Translations under genes and position numbers: made by a program
Notes under the pieces: generated by a model
Told to the model about the DNA's origin: nothing
The model's database searches: none
The model's input: the letters and a program-made list of their open reading frames with translations, nothing else
Origin: Hyphococcus sp.
GTDB lineage: Bacteria > Pseudomonadota > Alphaproteobacteria > Caulobacterales > Parvularculaceae
Reading direction: 5' to 3'
Assembly (NCBI GenBank): GCA_021776415.1
Contig: JAJFFY010000056.1
Coordinates: 115,598 to 179,597 of the forward strand
Length of the DNA: 64,000 bases
In this document: in pieces, positions 44,281-52,953 of the stretch
How positions within the stretch are numbered: the first letter of the stretch is position 1
Layout: every line of letters begins with the position of its first letter

Positions 44281-45084
44281 TCAATTTCCGCCCAACAGAA
44301 AATCACCCTGCGGACTATCATCCAGACGAATCATTCCAACCAAGAGCCATTGATTAGGTGTGCCGAATGTCACATTACGACGACTATGTGTACTGAACGC
44401 AAGCGCCAGCCCCTTCTGCATAAATTCTTTTTCATAGGTATGTTTCAATGACAATAGCCCATCAGAATCTGTGCCATGAAATTTTCTGCGTCTAAAAAAT
44501 GCGGTAGAGGTCTCCCAATCATCGCAGGTATGATTGTGCTCTTTATCACTTTGATCATACCATTTCAGCCGAAAAACATAGGGGCAAGGTGTGAGTGGTT
44601 TGGCTTCAGTGGCATCAAGTAGTGATAGCTGGTTAGCTAACTCAGCATGCTTTATCCGTTCTTTCGATATGTCTTCATCAGATTTTTGCTTCCATGAAAA
44701 ATTTATCGATTTTGGTCGTATTAGCGTTAAAGACTCGTCTTTGTCGTTTGCAGCAGACAATACCTCTCGAATGAGAGGATTTAAGAAATTTACACGTTCT
44801 TTTTGTTTAACAAGCGCGCCAGGTGCAATGCTCTCTGGAACAACCTTCTGGCTTTCAATACGGCGATCTTTGGTTGATGTCGTATAGCTATATCTTATCC
44901 ACTGCCAGCGTTTAAATTTTTTGTCGTCGTCTAAGATTCGAAATTGAACTGGATATAGTCGGCGCCACTTTCCATCCCGCCCAACGCCAGCGCAACAGAC
45001 CGTTTCCGCATAGTTGCTAGATCTGTGCGGAAGCGCCTTCACTAAGATGAAGCACTCGTCGTTTCGTGCTTGCAGGTGGCTCAA
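44281..45084 (-). CDS. hypothetical protein partnered with DUF488 gene
   Basis: A 267-residue protein, AT-rich compared with neighbours. I do not recognise a named family with certainty. The N-terminal part HRSSNYAETVCCAGVGRDG leads into a strand-rich stretch WRRLYPVQFR and KRWQWIRYSYTTS, and the C-terminal half (YVFRLKWYDQ, DDWETSTAFFRRR, WLLVGMI) again looks strand-rich. The two beta-rich halves recall the dual OB-fold proteins sometimes found beside DUF488 genes, but this is a guess. It overlaps the upstream DUF488 gene by 68 bases. A small operon with possible nucleic-acid-binding function is likely. Confidence 0.6.
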   Translation of the reverse strand: MSHLQARNDECFILVKALPHRSSNYAETVCCAGVGRDGKWRRLYPVQFRILDDDKKFKRWQWIRYSYTTSTKDRRIESQKVVPESIAPGALVKQKERVNFLNPLIREVLSAANDKDESLTLIRPKSINFSWKQKSDEDISKERIKHAELANQLSLLDATEAKPLTPCPYVFRLKWYDQSDKEHNHTCDDWETSTAFFRRRKFHGTDSDGLLSLKHTYEKEFMQKGLALAFSTHSRRNVTFGTPNQWLLVGMIRLDDSPQGDFLLGGN

Positions 45085-45523
45085 TTGCCCTAACCTTCAA
45101 ATGATCTGCATCAATACCGGTTTTTTCTTGTATTTTATCAGTAATTATCTTTCTATGGCAAGTAGTCTCGTCTCTTTCATAACACATCAGACAAGTATGC
45201 TTCCCCTCAATTATTTCAATAATTTCGGCCATAGCGATCTGCGCTACTTTCCGTTTCAACACGTTTCGATAAATCCGACGAAATTCTCTATAATCACCGG
45301 AGCGGGCGGCATCACGGCCTTCTTTCGGATCTCCCAATTCGCGAAAATGTAAATATTCTATACCGGCCTCATTCAGATTTTCAGAGAGGCGCGTCTTTGA
45401 GAATCCGCGACGTCGAGATTGAGCGCGCTCACGAACATCAATTAATATTTTGACGTCAGCTTTTTTTAGCTCGCAGATAAATTCCTCAACTGAAACGCCT
45501 TCATAGCCAACTGTTGCCAACAT
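45017..45523 (-). CDS. DUF488 domain-containing protein
   Basis: A 168-residue protein of the DUF488 family. The N-terminus MLATVGYEGVSVEEFICEL and DVRERAQSRRRGFSKTRL are typical, as is the C-terminal metal-binding-like motif CLMCYERDETTCHRKII (about 115-131; consensus LLCxExxPxxCHR). Function is unknown across the family; it is common in accessory gene neighbourhoods. It starts at 45523 and its last 68 bases overlap the next gene in another frame. Base composition is lower in GC than the flanking core genes, suggesting acquisition. Confidence 0.88.
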   Translation of the reverse strand: MLATVGYEGVSVEEFICELKKADVKILIDVRERAQSRRRGFSKTRLSENLNEAGIEYLHFRELGDPKEGRDAARSGDYREFRRIYRNVLKRKVAQIAMAEIIEIIEGKHTCLMCYERDETTCHRKIITDKIQEKTGIDADHLKVRAIEPPASTKRRVLHLSEGASAQI

Positions 45524-45590
45524 CTATTTTCCTCTAATCAATCTTCTATACATGTTTAACTTTGGTTACCGACAAGTTAACAAAAGTCAA

Positions 45591-46478
45591 TTAGACAAAT
45601 ATCTGACCGGTTTGCACGTGTACGGCATTGCCGCCAATCCGTACCGACGTAACGGCGCCGCCGGCCGTCTCAACTCGCGCGATAATGCGGCTTGGCCGGC
45701 CGATTTCAAATCCCTGTTCGATCACCCAACGATGTGTCCCATCGCCAAGCGTGTCGGCGAGCGCGATCTGTCCCGGCAGCGCCGCAGCGGCGGAGCCCGT
45801 AGCCGGATCTTCCGGAATGCCGGCGGTCGGCGCAAACATCCGCGCATGATAATCGGCGTCTGGCGCCTCGCCTCCCTCAGCGTAAAGAAAAACCCCGACC
45901 GTTTCGTCAAAACCCAACGCTTCGAACGCGGTGGTGTTGAGATGCGCCGAGCGCACGACATCAAGGCTTGCGCAGGCATAAACATATTCCGCGCCGGCGC
46001 TGACGCATCGGGGCCTATGCCGCTCACGGTCAATCGAGCCCGCAGGCAAGGAGAAAGCCGCCTCAAGCGCGTCGGCGGACGGACCGGCGCCAGTTTCCAC
46101 TGGCAGGTTGGGGTTCTGAAATTCGGCGAACGCCGCCGCGCCATCAAGGTCGATCCGTACCGGGAAAACTCCTGTGTTCAATTCAAGCCTGATCTCGCCG
46201 CTGAGATTGCGTGCGCGGGCAATTGCAATGGCCGTCCCGACCGTCGGATGGCCCGCAAACGGCATTTCATAACCAAGCGTAAAAATCCGCACCCGCGCGG
46301 TATTGGCAGGATCCTGCGGCGGCAACACGAATGTCGTCTCAGAAAGGTTAAACTCGCGGGTGATGGTCTGCATCTCGTTATCGGAAAGCCCGCGCGCATC
46401 CATTATGACAGCGAGCTGATTACCGGTGAACTTGGCGTCGGTAAAAACATCCAATGTTTCAAAAACATAGGCCTTCAT
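45591..46478 (-). CDS. PhzF family isomerase/epimerase
   Basis: A 295-residue PhzF-fold protein. N-terminus MKAYVFETLDVFTDAKFTGNQLAV, FNLSETTFVLPP with the conserved Glu (catalytic in PhzF), RIFTLGYEMPFAGHPTVGTA, and the C-terminal DPATGSAAAALPG are the family motifs. PhzF itself isomerises DHHA in phenazine synthesis; most relatives, including this lone gene, have unknown substrates. Start 46478 has a GGAG ribosome site (CAGGAGCTTCCT). No phenazine genes are nearby. Confidence 0.92.
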   Translation of the reverse strand: MKAYVFETLDVFTDAKFTGNQLAVIMDARGLSDNEMQTITREFNLSETTFVLPPQDPANTARVRIFTLGYEMPFAGHPTVGTAIAIARARNLSGEIRLELNTGVFPVRIDLDGAAAFAEFQNPNLPVETGAGPSADALEAAFSLPAGSIDRERHRPRCVSAGAEYVYACASLDVVRSAHLNTTAFEALGFDETVGVFLYAEGGEAPDADYHARMFAPTAGIPEDPATGSAAAALPGQIALADTLGDGTHRWVIEQGFEIGRPSRIIARVETAGGAVTSVRIGGNAVHVQTGQIFV

Positions 46479-46591
46479 AGGAAGCTCCTGAGGATATGCG
46501 TAGCCTTTACGAGGCATGTCCGGTATCGTCTTTGGGCAATCTAGTTTCAAGTAAGAAATAATCGCATTAGCGATAGTCGGACTGATACTGA

Positions 46592-47395
46592 TTACCGACT
46601 TTCCAACGTATGCGTATGATTAAGCGGACCTTGCCCGCCACCATAGCCGGGCGCCGTCAGAATCGCCTTATGCACATAGGAAATCGCTCGCTTCACCGCC
46701 CCCGGCAGCGCCATGCCTTGCGCCAGACCGGTCGCGATCGCCGAGGCGAGCGTGCAGCCGGTGCCATGGGTCGATGTTGTTTCGATGCGCGGATTGGAAA
46801 ACACCCGCTCGCCGGCAATAGTCACCAGCACGTCTTTGACGATATCGCCGCTCCCATGGCCGCCCTTGACCAGCGCCGCCCCGGCGCCGCGCGCCACCAA
46901 TGCCGCGCCAGCCGCAGCCATCGTGTCCTCATCGCTCACGTGAATTCCGGTAAGCGCTTCAGCCTCAATTATATTCGGTGTAATGATGGCGCAAAGCGGC
47001 GCCAGTTTTTCTATAATCGCCCCCGCAACGCCGTCGCCGGCCAACGCGTCGCCGCTGCTGGCGACGAGCACCGGGTCGAGCACAATCGGCAATGCATTGT
47101 CTAACTTTGCGAGCCGGGCGGCGATCAGCTCAACGGTTTCAACATCGCCGATCATGCCGATCTTGATGGCGTCGGCGCCAATGTCCGACAACACAGCCTC
47201 GATCTGCGCGGCGATGATATCCGGCGGTGTTGGATGAACGCCCGTAACGCCCATAGTGTTCTGGACCGTCAGCGCAGTAATCGCGCTCGCCGCATAACCG
47301 CCAAGCGCCGTGACCGTTTTGATATCAGCCTGGACGCCCGCCCCGCCGGACGGGTCCGAACCGGCAATGATGAGAACACGGCCCTTCAATTTCAA
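46592..47395 (-). CDS. thiD: hydroxymethylpyrimidine/phosphomethylpyrimidine kinase
   Basis: Phosphorylates HMP and HMP-phosphate to HMP-diphosphate, the step after ThiC. 267 residues. Ribokinase-like fold with GSDPSGGAGVQADIKTVTALG at the N-terminus, the ALTVQNT strand, DPVLVASSGDAL, and the C-terminal anion hole TTSTHGTGCTLASAIATGL. The gene lies 15 kb from thiC and is not preceded by a recognisable TPP riboswitch in the short spacer. No other thi gene is in the window. Confidence 0.97.
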   Translation of the reverse strand: MKLKGRVLIIAGSDPSGGAGVQADIKTVTALGGYAASAITALTVQNTMGVTGVHPTPPDIIAAQIEAVLSDIGADAIKIGMIGDVETVELIAARLAKLDNALPIVLDPVLVASSGDALAGDGVAGAIIEKLAPLCAIITPNIIEAEALTGIHVSDEDTMAAAGAALVARGAGAALVKGGHGSGDIVKDVLVTIAGERVFSNPRIETTSTHGTGCTLASAIATGLAQGMALPGAVKRAISYVHKAILTAPGYGGGQGPLNHTHTLESR

Positions 47396-47450
47396 CGGCT
47401 CCCTTGATCGGCTCTTGTCAGTCGTTCAAGTGCTATTTCTTTTAACATGA

Positions 47451-47933
47451 TCACGCATCTGTCTCGGAAAAACTATTTAGAACTGTGTTCAGATATTCGT
47501 CGAAGTCCGGATTATTGGGTTTGGAAAGGACATTTTTTATCCAGGCGTCCGATTCGAAACTGTGTATCTTTAACTCATGAACGCAGGCCATAACGGACTT
47601 ATCAGAAACTGGTGTAATTGCGCTTGGATCAGCAGTGGGCGAGGAAAAGACAAGCTGGTGCGCGATATCTTCATTCTCCCACCAATCAAGCAGAAACCAA
47701 TTCGCGAGAACGCCAGCGTGGATAATCAAAAAACCGAGACCGTAGCGTTCATCCGTTACTGCTGGCTGGGGCAAGAGTTGCAAAATTGAACTCTTTGCTT
47801 CCGTTACCGTTTTCTTTGAGACACCGTCAGGGCCTACGGATATTCCATATAGCTTGGTTCGCCATCCATGTGTTTGTTCGATTCCCAGGAACTGTATGGG
47901 GCGCGGCTCATACTTGTTAAAGCTGTTCATCAT
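47451..47933 (-). CDS. hypothetical protein of unknown family
   Basis: A 160-residue soluble protein (start 47933 or the next codon, 47930). It opens with YEPRPIQFLGIEQTHGWRTK and has a hydrophobic mid-section (YGLGFLIIHAGVLANWFLLDWW) and an acidic C-terminus. No signal peptide, no motif I can name. Composition is AT-richer than thiD beside it. It stands alone between thiD and a small membrane protein on the opposite strand, 216 bases away. It may be an accessory gene; the function is unknown. Confidence 0.6.
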   Translation of the reverse strand: MMNSFNKYEPRPIQFLGIEQTHGWRTKLYGISVGPDGVSKKTVTEAKSSILQLLPQPAVTDERYGLGFLIIHAGVLANWFLLDWWENEDIAHQLVFSSPTADPSAITPVSDKSVMACVHELKIHSFESDAWIKNVLSKPNNPDFDEYLNTVLNSFSETDA

Positions 47934-48150
47934 GTTTCACCATTCTGGCGCCGCCGCCTCGCCGCTGACGCACCGCATTATACAGATGCTCTTCGGAAAA
48001 AGGGCCTTTGCTGATATTTTATCTTTTCTCAGCGCCAGATTTTCACCGGTAATATCCTGTGTTCGCCCCATTCTTTTCAAACAAGCGCCCAAATTTAGCA
48101 ATATCGCGAGCCCACGCATTCATAGCGTAAAAAATCAAGCGGAGAGAGAA

Positions 48151-48360
48151 ATGTCGATCAATACATTTATTTGGGTCGGGCTGGGCTGTTGCCTTACGGC
48201 CCTGGCCATTCAAGTTTTTCCCGATGCCGCCTTCCGCGCCGGCGTTAATGTCAGCGCGGCGTGGCTGGTTTTCGGATTCGGAGTGTTTTTGATTTTAATA
48301 TCGGCAGCGCTCAGCCTGTCCCAACCTGGATCAGACCAGCCTAAGCCATACAAGGACTAG
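48151..48360 (+). CDS. small two-helix membrane protein
   Basis: A 69-residue protein starting MSINTFIWVGLGCCLTALAI, with a strong ribosome site GGAGAGAGAA before the ATG at 48151. Two hydrophobic segments (about 6-22 and 33-53) are joined by a short polar turn. No family recognised. It converges on the HxlR regulator gene with a four-base overlap of stop ends. Confidence 0.65.
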   Translation: MSINTFIWVGLGCCLTALAIQVFPDAAFRAGVNVSAAWLVFGFGVFLILISAALSLSQPGSDQPKPYKD

Positions 48361-48830
48361 GCTTTTAAGCGGAGTTGCGCCGCGCCGATGGAAATTGGGG
48401 AGCCGGCTTCGGTAACCAGACCGACATGGCAAGGCGCGCCAGAGCGCCGCTCAACGATCTCTGCGACCGCGCCCTTGTCATTGAAATGCTTCTCGCCCCA
48501 TTGCATCAGCGCGATCATCGGCAGCGCCAGTTCCACCCCCATCGCCGTCAGCACATATAGATGCCGCGCGCGCTGGCCGTCTTTTTTATACGGACGGGTT
48601 TGAAAAACCCCGATCTGGCAAAGTTTTTTGAGCCGACCGGAAAGCACCGTGCGCGGAATGCCAAGATTGGCCTGCATCGCGTCAAAGCGGGTGACGCCGT
48701 AAAGCGCTTCTCGAATAATCAACAACGTCCAGCGATCACCGATCAGATCCGCCGCCCGCGCCATACCGCATCGCGCTGGCGTCGTTTGCCCGCCGGTATC
48801 ATCATCTGTCTCGCCATCTGCATAAGCCAT
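48357..48830 (-). CDS. HxlR-type transcriptional regulator
   Basis: A 157-residue winged-helix regulator. The HxlR signature is clear: CGMARAADLIGDRWTLLIIRE (helix with the conserved cysteine near residue 23), followed by TRFDAMQANLGIPRTVLSGRLKKL (recognition helix) and the wing TRPYKKDGQRARHLYVLT. The start is the ATG at 48830 (MAYADGE), since the upstream frame begins only with TTG. Members act as redox- or ligand-sensing repressors/activators; the target is unknown, but the divergent secreted basic protein (49031) is a candidate. Confidence 0.9.
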   Translation of the reverse strand: MAYADGETDDDTGGQTTPARCGMARAADLIGDRWTLLIIREALYGVTRFDAMQANLGIPRTVLSGRLKKLCQIGVFQTRPYKKDGQRARHLYVLTAMGVELALPMIALMQWGEKHFNDKGAVAEIVERRSGAPCHVGLVTEAGSPISIGAAQLRLKA

Positions 48831-49030
48831 GGGAAACTCATATGGTGATTTGCTCCCGCCTCGCAAATCGGTGGTGCGGCGCGCCCCGCCATGGATTTTA
48901 GATCACGTCAATTGTGTGTGCGATCCAGAAAATGACCGCTTTTAGGCGGGAATTGGCGCCATTCTCGCCGCATTGGGTCTTTAGGATTGGTTTTATGGAA
49001 ATGCTGCTGGGGCAAGCACGGAGGCCTAAG

Positions 49031-49594
49031 ATGAAGACGCTTTTCAGAACCATGATCGCAGGCGCAATCGGCGCAATCACTCTGGTGGCGGCGTCTTCCG
49101 CCTTCGCATCAGACAAGCCCGCTTTTTGCGGCATCGATCATGACCACCGCAGTCACAACACCAGCTATTATAATTATTACGACCAGGATCGATATTACCG
49201 CGCCGGCCCCTATCGCAGCTCCCGTCAGAGTTCAGGCGTCAGCTTTTCGATAACCTTTGGCGACGGGTATTCCAGCGGCAGGCGGTATGGAGACGACCAC
49301 CGCGCTGACCACCGTGACAATGATCGTCGCCGCTATCGTCGCAATAAATATCGCGGTAAAAACCACGGCTATCGCGGCCGCGACGGGCGCACCGTCAACC
49401 GTCAAGTATTCGACACCCGCTACCGGGCGCGCATTGTGCTGGTCGAGGAAGTTGTCCGCACCCGCCACGGACCACGCCTTGTCTGCACCGTGAAAGCACG
49501 CGGCCAGGAGGCGGGCTATGTGTCAAAGCGCCGGATGCGTCGCATCGCTAACAACAATTGCTCGCGCCGGGCGCGCATCAACGTCTACACCTGA
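49031..49594 (+). CDS. exported Arg/Tyr-rich hypothetical protein
   Basis: A 187-residue secreted protein. Signal peptide MKTLFRTMIAGAIGAITLVA with cleavage after SSAFA at about 25. The mature half is unusual: a tyrosine- and histidine-rich start (TSYYNYYDQDRYYRAGPYR), then a long arginine/asparagine-rich stretch (RRYRRNKYRGKNHGYRGR), and a conserved-looking end CTVKARGQEAGYVSK. It is very basic and likely sticks to anionic polymers. No family recognised. A strong terminator follows at 49618-49650. Confidence 0.7.
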   Translation: MKTLFRTMIAGAIGAITLVAASSAFASDKPAFCGIDHDHRSHNTSYYNYYDQDRYYRAGPYRSSRQSSGVSFSITFGDGYSSGRRYGDDHRADHRDNDRRRYRRNKYRGKNHGYRGRDGRTVNRQVFDTRYRARIVLVEEVVRTRHGPRLVCTVKARGQEAGYVSKRRMRRIANNNCSRRARINVYT

Positions 49595-49617
49595 TCGATA
49601 ATTCCTACCCGGGAAAG

Positions 49618-49650
49618 CCGCCGGCATGCGTATCTTGCCGGCGGTTTTTT
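49618..49650 (+). terminator. intrinsic terminator after the basic exported protein gene
   Basis: Nine-base stem CCGCCGGCA/TGCCGGCGG (49618-49626 and 49636-49644) followed by TTTTTT (49645-49650). It lies against the stop codon of the convergent glmM at 49649, so the hairpin may also act as a weak end for glmM. Confidence 0.85.
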
Positions 49651-51001
49651 ATTGGACGGCTTTTTCCACTGCCGCGCAAATCTCATCGACCACTTCGTTG
49701 ATGAGTGCGGCGTCCTCGCCCTCGCCCATGACGCGGATTAAGGGTTCGGTGCCGGATTTGCGGATGACGAGGCGGCCTTTCTTGCCAAGACGGTCCTCGC
49801 CAGCCTTGATGGCTTTATTCACCGCATCATGTTTGAGCGGATTGCCGCCATTGTAGCGGACATTTTTTAACAGGTTCGGAAAGGCGTCAAATTTGTCGCA
49901 AACATCGCTGACCTTGCGGCCCTCGGCGGCGACCACCGCCAACACCTGAAGCGCCGTCACCAGCCCATCGCCCGTGGTTGCATAATCGCTCAAAATAACG
50001 TGTCCGGACGGCTCGCCGCCAATATTCATGCCCGCCGCACGCATTTTCTCAACCACATAGCGATCGCCGACCTTTGTTCGTTCCAGCGTCAGCCCTTCGG
50101 TTTTGAGATATTTCTCAAGTCCCATATTAGCCATCACCGTTGAAACGATGCCGCCGCCCTTCAGGAGGCCGCGCTTGTTCCAGAAACCGGCGATCACCGC
50201 GAGGATCTGGTCGCCATCGACAATCACACCCTTTTCGTCACAAATGATCACCCGGTCAGCATCGCCGTCGAGGGCGACGCCAATATCGGCGCGATATTCA
50301 CGCACTGCATCACGCATCGCTTTGGTCGCAGTCGATCCAACCTCGCGATTGATGTTGACGCCATTGGGATCAACGCCGATGGTTTTAACGTCCGCGCCCA
50401 ACTCCCACAAAACCGTCGGTGCAACCTTGTACCCAGCGCCGTTGGCGCAATCGATGACAATGCGCAATCCTTCCAGAGACTGGAGCCTCGGGAAAGCGGC
50501 TTTCGCAAATTCAATGTAACGCGCGCCCGCATCTTCAATGCGCTTGACGCGGCCAAGGTCGGCAGGCGCAGCAAGCCCGACATCGGGGCCGGCGCGCATC
50601 AACCTCTCGATCTCCAGCTCAGTCTCATCAGATAGCTTATAGCCATCCGGTCCGAAGAATTTAACACCGTTGTCTTTGTACGGATTGTGAGATGCGGAAA
50701 TCATCACCCCGAGATCTGCACGCATGGAACGCGTCAGCATCGCCATCGCCGGCGTCGGCAACGGACCAAGCAGGAAAACATCCATGCCCGATGCGGTAAA
50801 CCCGGCGGTCAACGCCGGCTCGATCATATAGCCGGAAAGGCGGGTATCCTTGCCGATCACCACGCGGTGGCGATGGGCGCCATTTTTGAACACCCGGCCC
50901 ACGGCCATGCCAAGGCGCAAAATCGCATCGGGCGTCATCGCGCCGGTGTTGGCCAGGCCCCTGACGCCGTCAGTGCCAAAAATTTTCCGTTTGCCTGTCA
51001 T
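49649..51001 (-). CDS. glmM: phosphoglucosamine mutase
   Basis: Interconverts glucosamine 6- and 1-phosphate on the route to UDP-GlcNAc for peptidoglycan and lipopolysaccharide. 450 residues. Start at 51001 ([15 protein letters not shown]) fits the family; catalytic phosphoserine in [18 protein letters not shown] (about 100), metal loop DGDADRVI and sugar-binding [10 protein letters not shown]-terminal [12 protein letters not shown]. It follows folP on the same strand, the usual ftsH-folP-glmM order. Length normal. Confidence 0.97.
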   Translation of the reverse strand: MTGKRKIFGTDGVRGLANTGAMTPDAILRLGMAVGRVFKNGAHRHRVVIGKDTRLSGYMIEPALTAGFTASGMDVFLLGPLPTPAMAMLTRSMRADLGVMISASHNPYKDNGVKFFGPDGYKLSDETELEIERLMRAGPDVGLAAPADLGRVKRIEDAGARYIEFAKAAFPRLQSLEGLRIVIDCANGAGYKVAPTVLWELGADVKTIGVDPNGVNINREVGSTATKAMRDAVREYRADIGVALDGDADRVIICDEKGVIVDGDQILAVIAGFWNKRGLLKGGGIVSTVMANMGLEKYLKTEGLTLERTKVGDRYVVEKMRAAGMNIGGEPSGHVILSDYATTGDGLVTALQVLAVVAAEGRKVSDVCDKFDAFPNLLKNVRYNGGNPLKHDAVNKAIKAGEDRLGKKGRLVIRKSGTEPLIRVMGEGEDAALINEVVDEICAAVEKAVQ

Positions 51002-51093
51002 CTGGTCGTCGCCTCGCATGGCGGCCGCTCTCCTGTTCAGTTGAGATGCTAGCAGTCTAGCACGCCTGTTTGGCCAATGCCTTAACGCGAAAA

Positions 51094-51927
51094 TTACGGG
51101 TTTTCTATGGCCCCGGTGATTGCCTGAGCGATTGTTAACGCCTGGCGGGTCTGGGTCACGTCATGCACCCGGAAAACCGCCGCGCCGTGGGCATAGCCCG
51201 CCAGCACCGCCGCCAGCGATCCGCCGAGACGCTGATCAGCCGGGGTCTGCCGGTCGAGCACGGAAATAAACCGTTTTCGCGACGCCCCAAGGAGAACTGG
51301 ACACCCGAGCCTCTGAAATTTCTCGAGATTAGCGATCAGCGCCAGATTGTGGACTGTGGATTTGCCAAAGCCGATCCCCGGATCGACGATCAGCCTGGCG
51401 CGATTAATCCCGACGGCAACGCAAAGCTCAATACGCGCGGCGAGAAAACCGATGACCTCATGCACAACATCCGTATAGGAAGGGTCTTGTTGCATAGTGC
51501 GGGGATCGCCTTGCGCATGCATCAACACGACAGAACAATCGAGGTCCGCCGCGGTCGCAACGCTGGCGTCATCATATGTCAACGCCGAAACATCATTCCA
51601 GATAGAAGCGCCGCCGGCGAGCGCGGCGCGAGCGACTTCCGGCTTTCGCGTGTCTATCGATAACGTCGCTTTGGTGTTGCCCGCCAGCCCCTCAATCACC
51701 GGCATCACCCGTCGCAATTCCTCTTCCATAGATACAGGCGCCGCGCCAGGCCGGGTCGACTCCCCGCCAATGTCGAGAATATCAGCGCCGTCTTCGGCAA
51801 GTTGCAAAGCGTGCCTAATCGCCGCCGCCGGGCCATCAAGCCTGCCGCCGTCAGAAAAAGAATCCGGCGTCACATTAACAATGCCCATAATTTCCGGCGC
51901 CGGTTGGTGGTGTTGATTTGGCGTCAT
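51094..51927 (-). CDS. folP: dihydropteroate synthase
   Basis: Condenses HMDP-diphosphate with p-aminobenzoate; target of sulfonamides. The 277-residue reading frame from 51927 has [15 protein letters not shown] near residue 15, [16 protein letters not shown] region, [28 protein letters not shown] and [11 protein letters not shown], all family motifs. In-frame methionines further upstream (to 52023) overlap the divergent AraC gene and are less likely. It precedes glmM, as in many proteobacteria. Confidence 0.96.
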   Translation of the reverse strand: MTPNQHHQPAPEIMGIVNVTPDSFSDGGRLDGPAAAIRHALQLAEDGADILDIGGESTRPGAAPVSMEEELRRVMPVIEGLAGNTKATLSIDTRKPEVARAALAGGASIWNDVSALTYDDASVATAADLDCSVVLMHAQGDPRTMQQDPSYTDVVHEVIGFLAARIELCVAVGINRARLIVDPGIGFGKSTVHNLALIANLEKFQRLGCPVLLGASRKRFISVLDRQTPADQRLGGSLAAVLAGYAHGAAVFRVHDVTQTRQALTIAQAITGAIENP

Positions 51928-52017
51928 ATCACTGGGTTCTCCACATATCGTCGCATCAGGCAAACCGTTCACCGCGCGCATCGTACATTCTACGCCGCCC
52001 ATGCTAGGCTGCAAATC

Positions 52018-52851
52018 ATGCATTCTCGCAATACTTTAACCGGATGTGACGACGACCGCCCCTATCACGCCATCGGCGCTTATAAGGCCTGGCGGATTGC
52101 CGGCGCCAGCCATTTTCCCGCCGACCAGATCTGGATATGCGAAGCTGGCCGCAACACCGCCTATCGTCACCGTGTCCTGCCGCTCGGCGAGCCAAGCATC
52201 GCCGTAAGGCGCCGCCGCCGCCGCGACGGCTCTATCGGCGATGCCGCCATTGTTATTTGCGGGCCTTACAGCCGTCCATTCTGGCACGCATCCGAAGCCG
52301 ATGAGGAAATGATCGCGATACGCCTCAAACCTGAATGCGCCGCGCAGATGCTGAATATCGAACCGGCGACCTTTCAAGACGTGGCGCCCATCGAGCCCAC
52401 GCCGGCCTTTGCCCGAGCATTTGCAAAAACCCAGGCTGTTATCGCCAGCGCTTGCCCGCAAACCCTCGCTGAGGCTATGATCGAAGACATTACACAGATT
52501 ACAAATGGCGATGACGCAAACACACGCGATGAACACTTCGCGGCGATGGAACTGCGCGCGGTTCATGGCAGAACGCCGATCCGTGAAATTGCCGCCTCGC
52601 TATCGATCAGTGAGCGGCAATTGCGCAGACGGTTTCGCGATGCGGTCGGCTGCTCACCGAAGGACTACGCCAGGCGGTTGCGTGTGGCGGAAGCAGCCAT
52701 CCTCGCCGATGCAGAACCCAATCCTAACTGGGCGTTCATCGCCGCCGAAACGGGATTTCACGATCAGGCGCATATGATTACCACTTTTAAAGCGCTCAGC
52801 GGGCTGACGCCGCGCGCGCTGCACCGCGAACGGCGCAGCTATGAAGGCTGA
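52018..52851 (+). CDS. AraC family transcriptional regulator
   Basis: A 277-residue regulator with an N-terminal sensing domain (RPYHAIGAYKAWRIAGAS start) and a C-terminal AraC/XylS double helix-turn-helix: IREIAASLSISERQLRRRF (HTH 1) and FIAAETGFHDQAHMITTFKAL with the GLTPRALHRE end (HTH 2). Start at 52018; the longer frame overlaps folP in antisense. It directly precedes a secreted protein gene (about 100 bases) and is divergent from folP, so it may control that gene. Effector unknown. Confidence 0.9.
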   Translation: MHSRNTLTGCDDDRPYHAIGAYKAWRIAGASHFPADQIWICEAGRNTAYRHRVLPLGEPSIAVRRRRRRDGSIGDAAIVICGPYSRPFWHASEADEEMIAIRLKPECAAQMLNIEPATFQDVAPIEPTPAFARAFAKTQAVIASACPQTLAEAMIEDITQITNGDDANTRDEHFAAMELRAVHGRTPIREIAASLSISERQLRRRFRDAVGCSPKDYARRLRVAEAAILADAEPNPNWAFIAAETGFHDQAHMITTFKALSGLTPRALHRERRSYEG

Positions 52852-52953
52852 GTGACCGCTTTATACAATCCCGCAACGTCGCTCCCATGGCATAAAACCC
52901 AAAACCCAGCGGGTCGACCTCGCCCGCAAACCATCGCCATAGGGAGAGCGCCA

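Noticed and set aside
45552..46544. Long plus-strand frame of 330 codons
   Set aside because: It is the antisense shadow of the PhzF gene, which has full family motifs on the minus strand.
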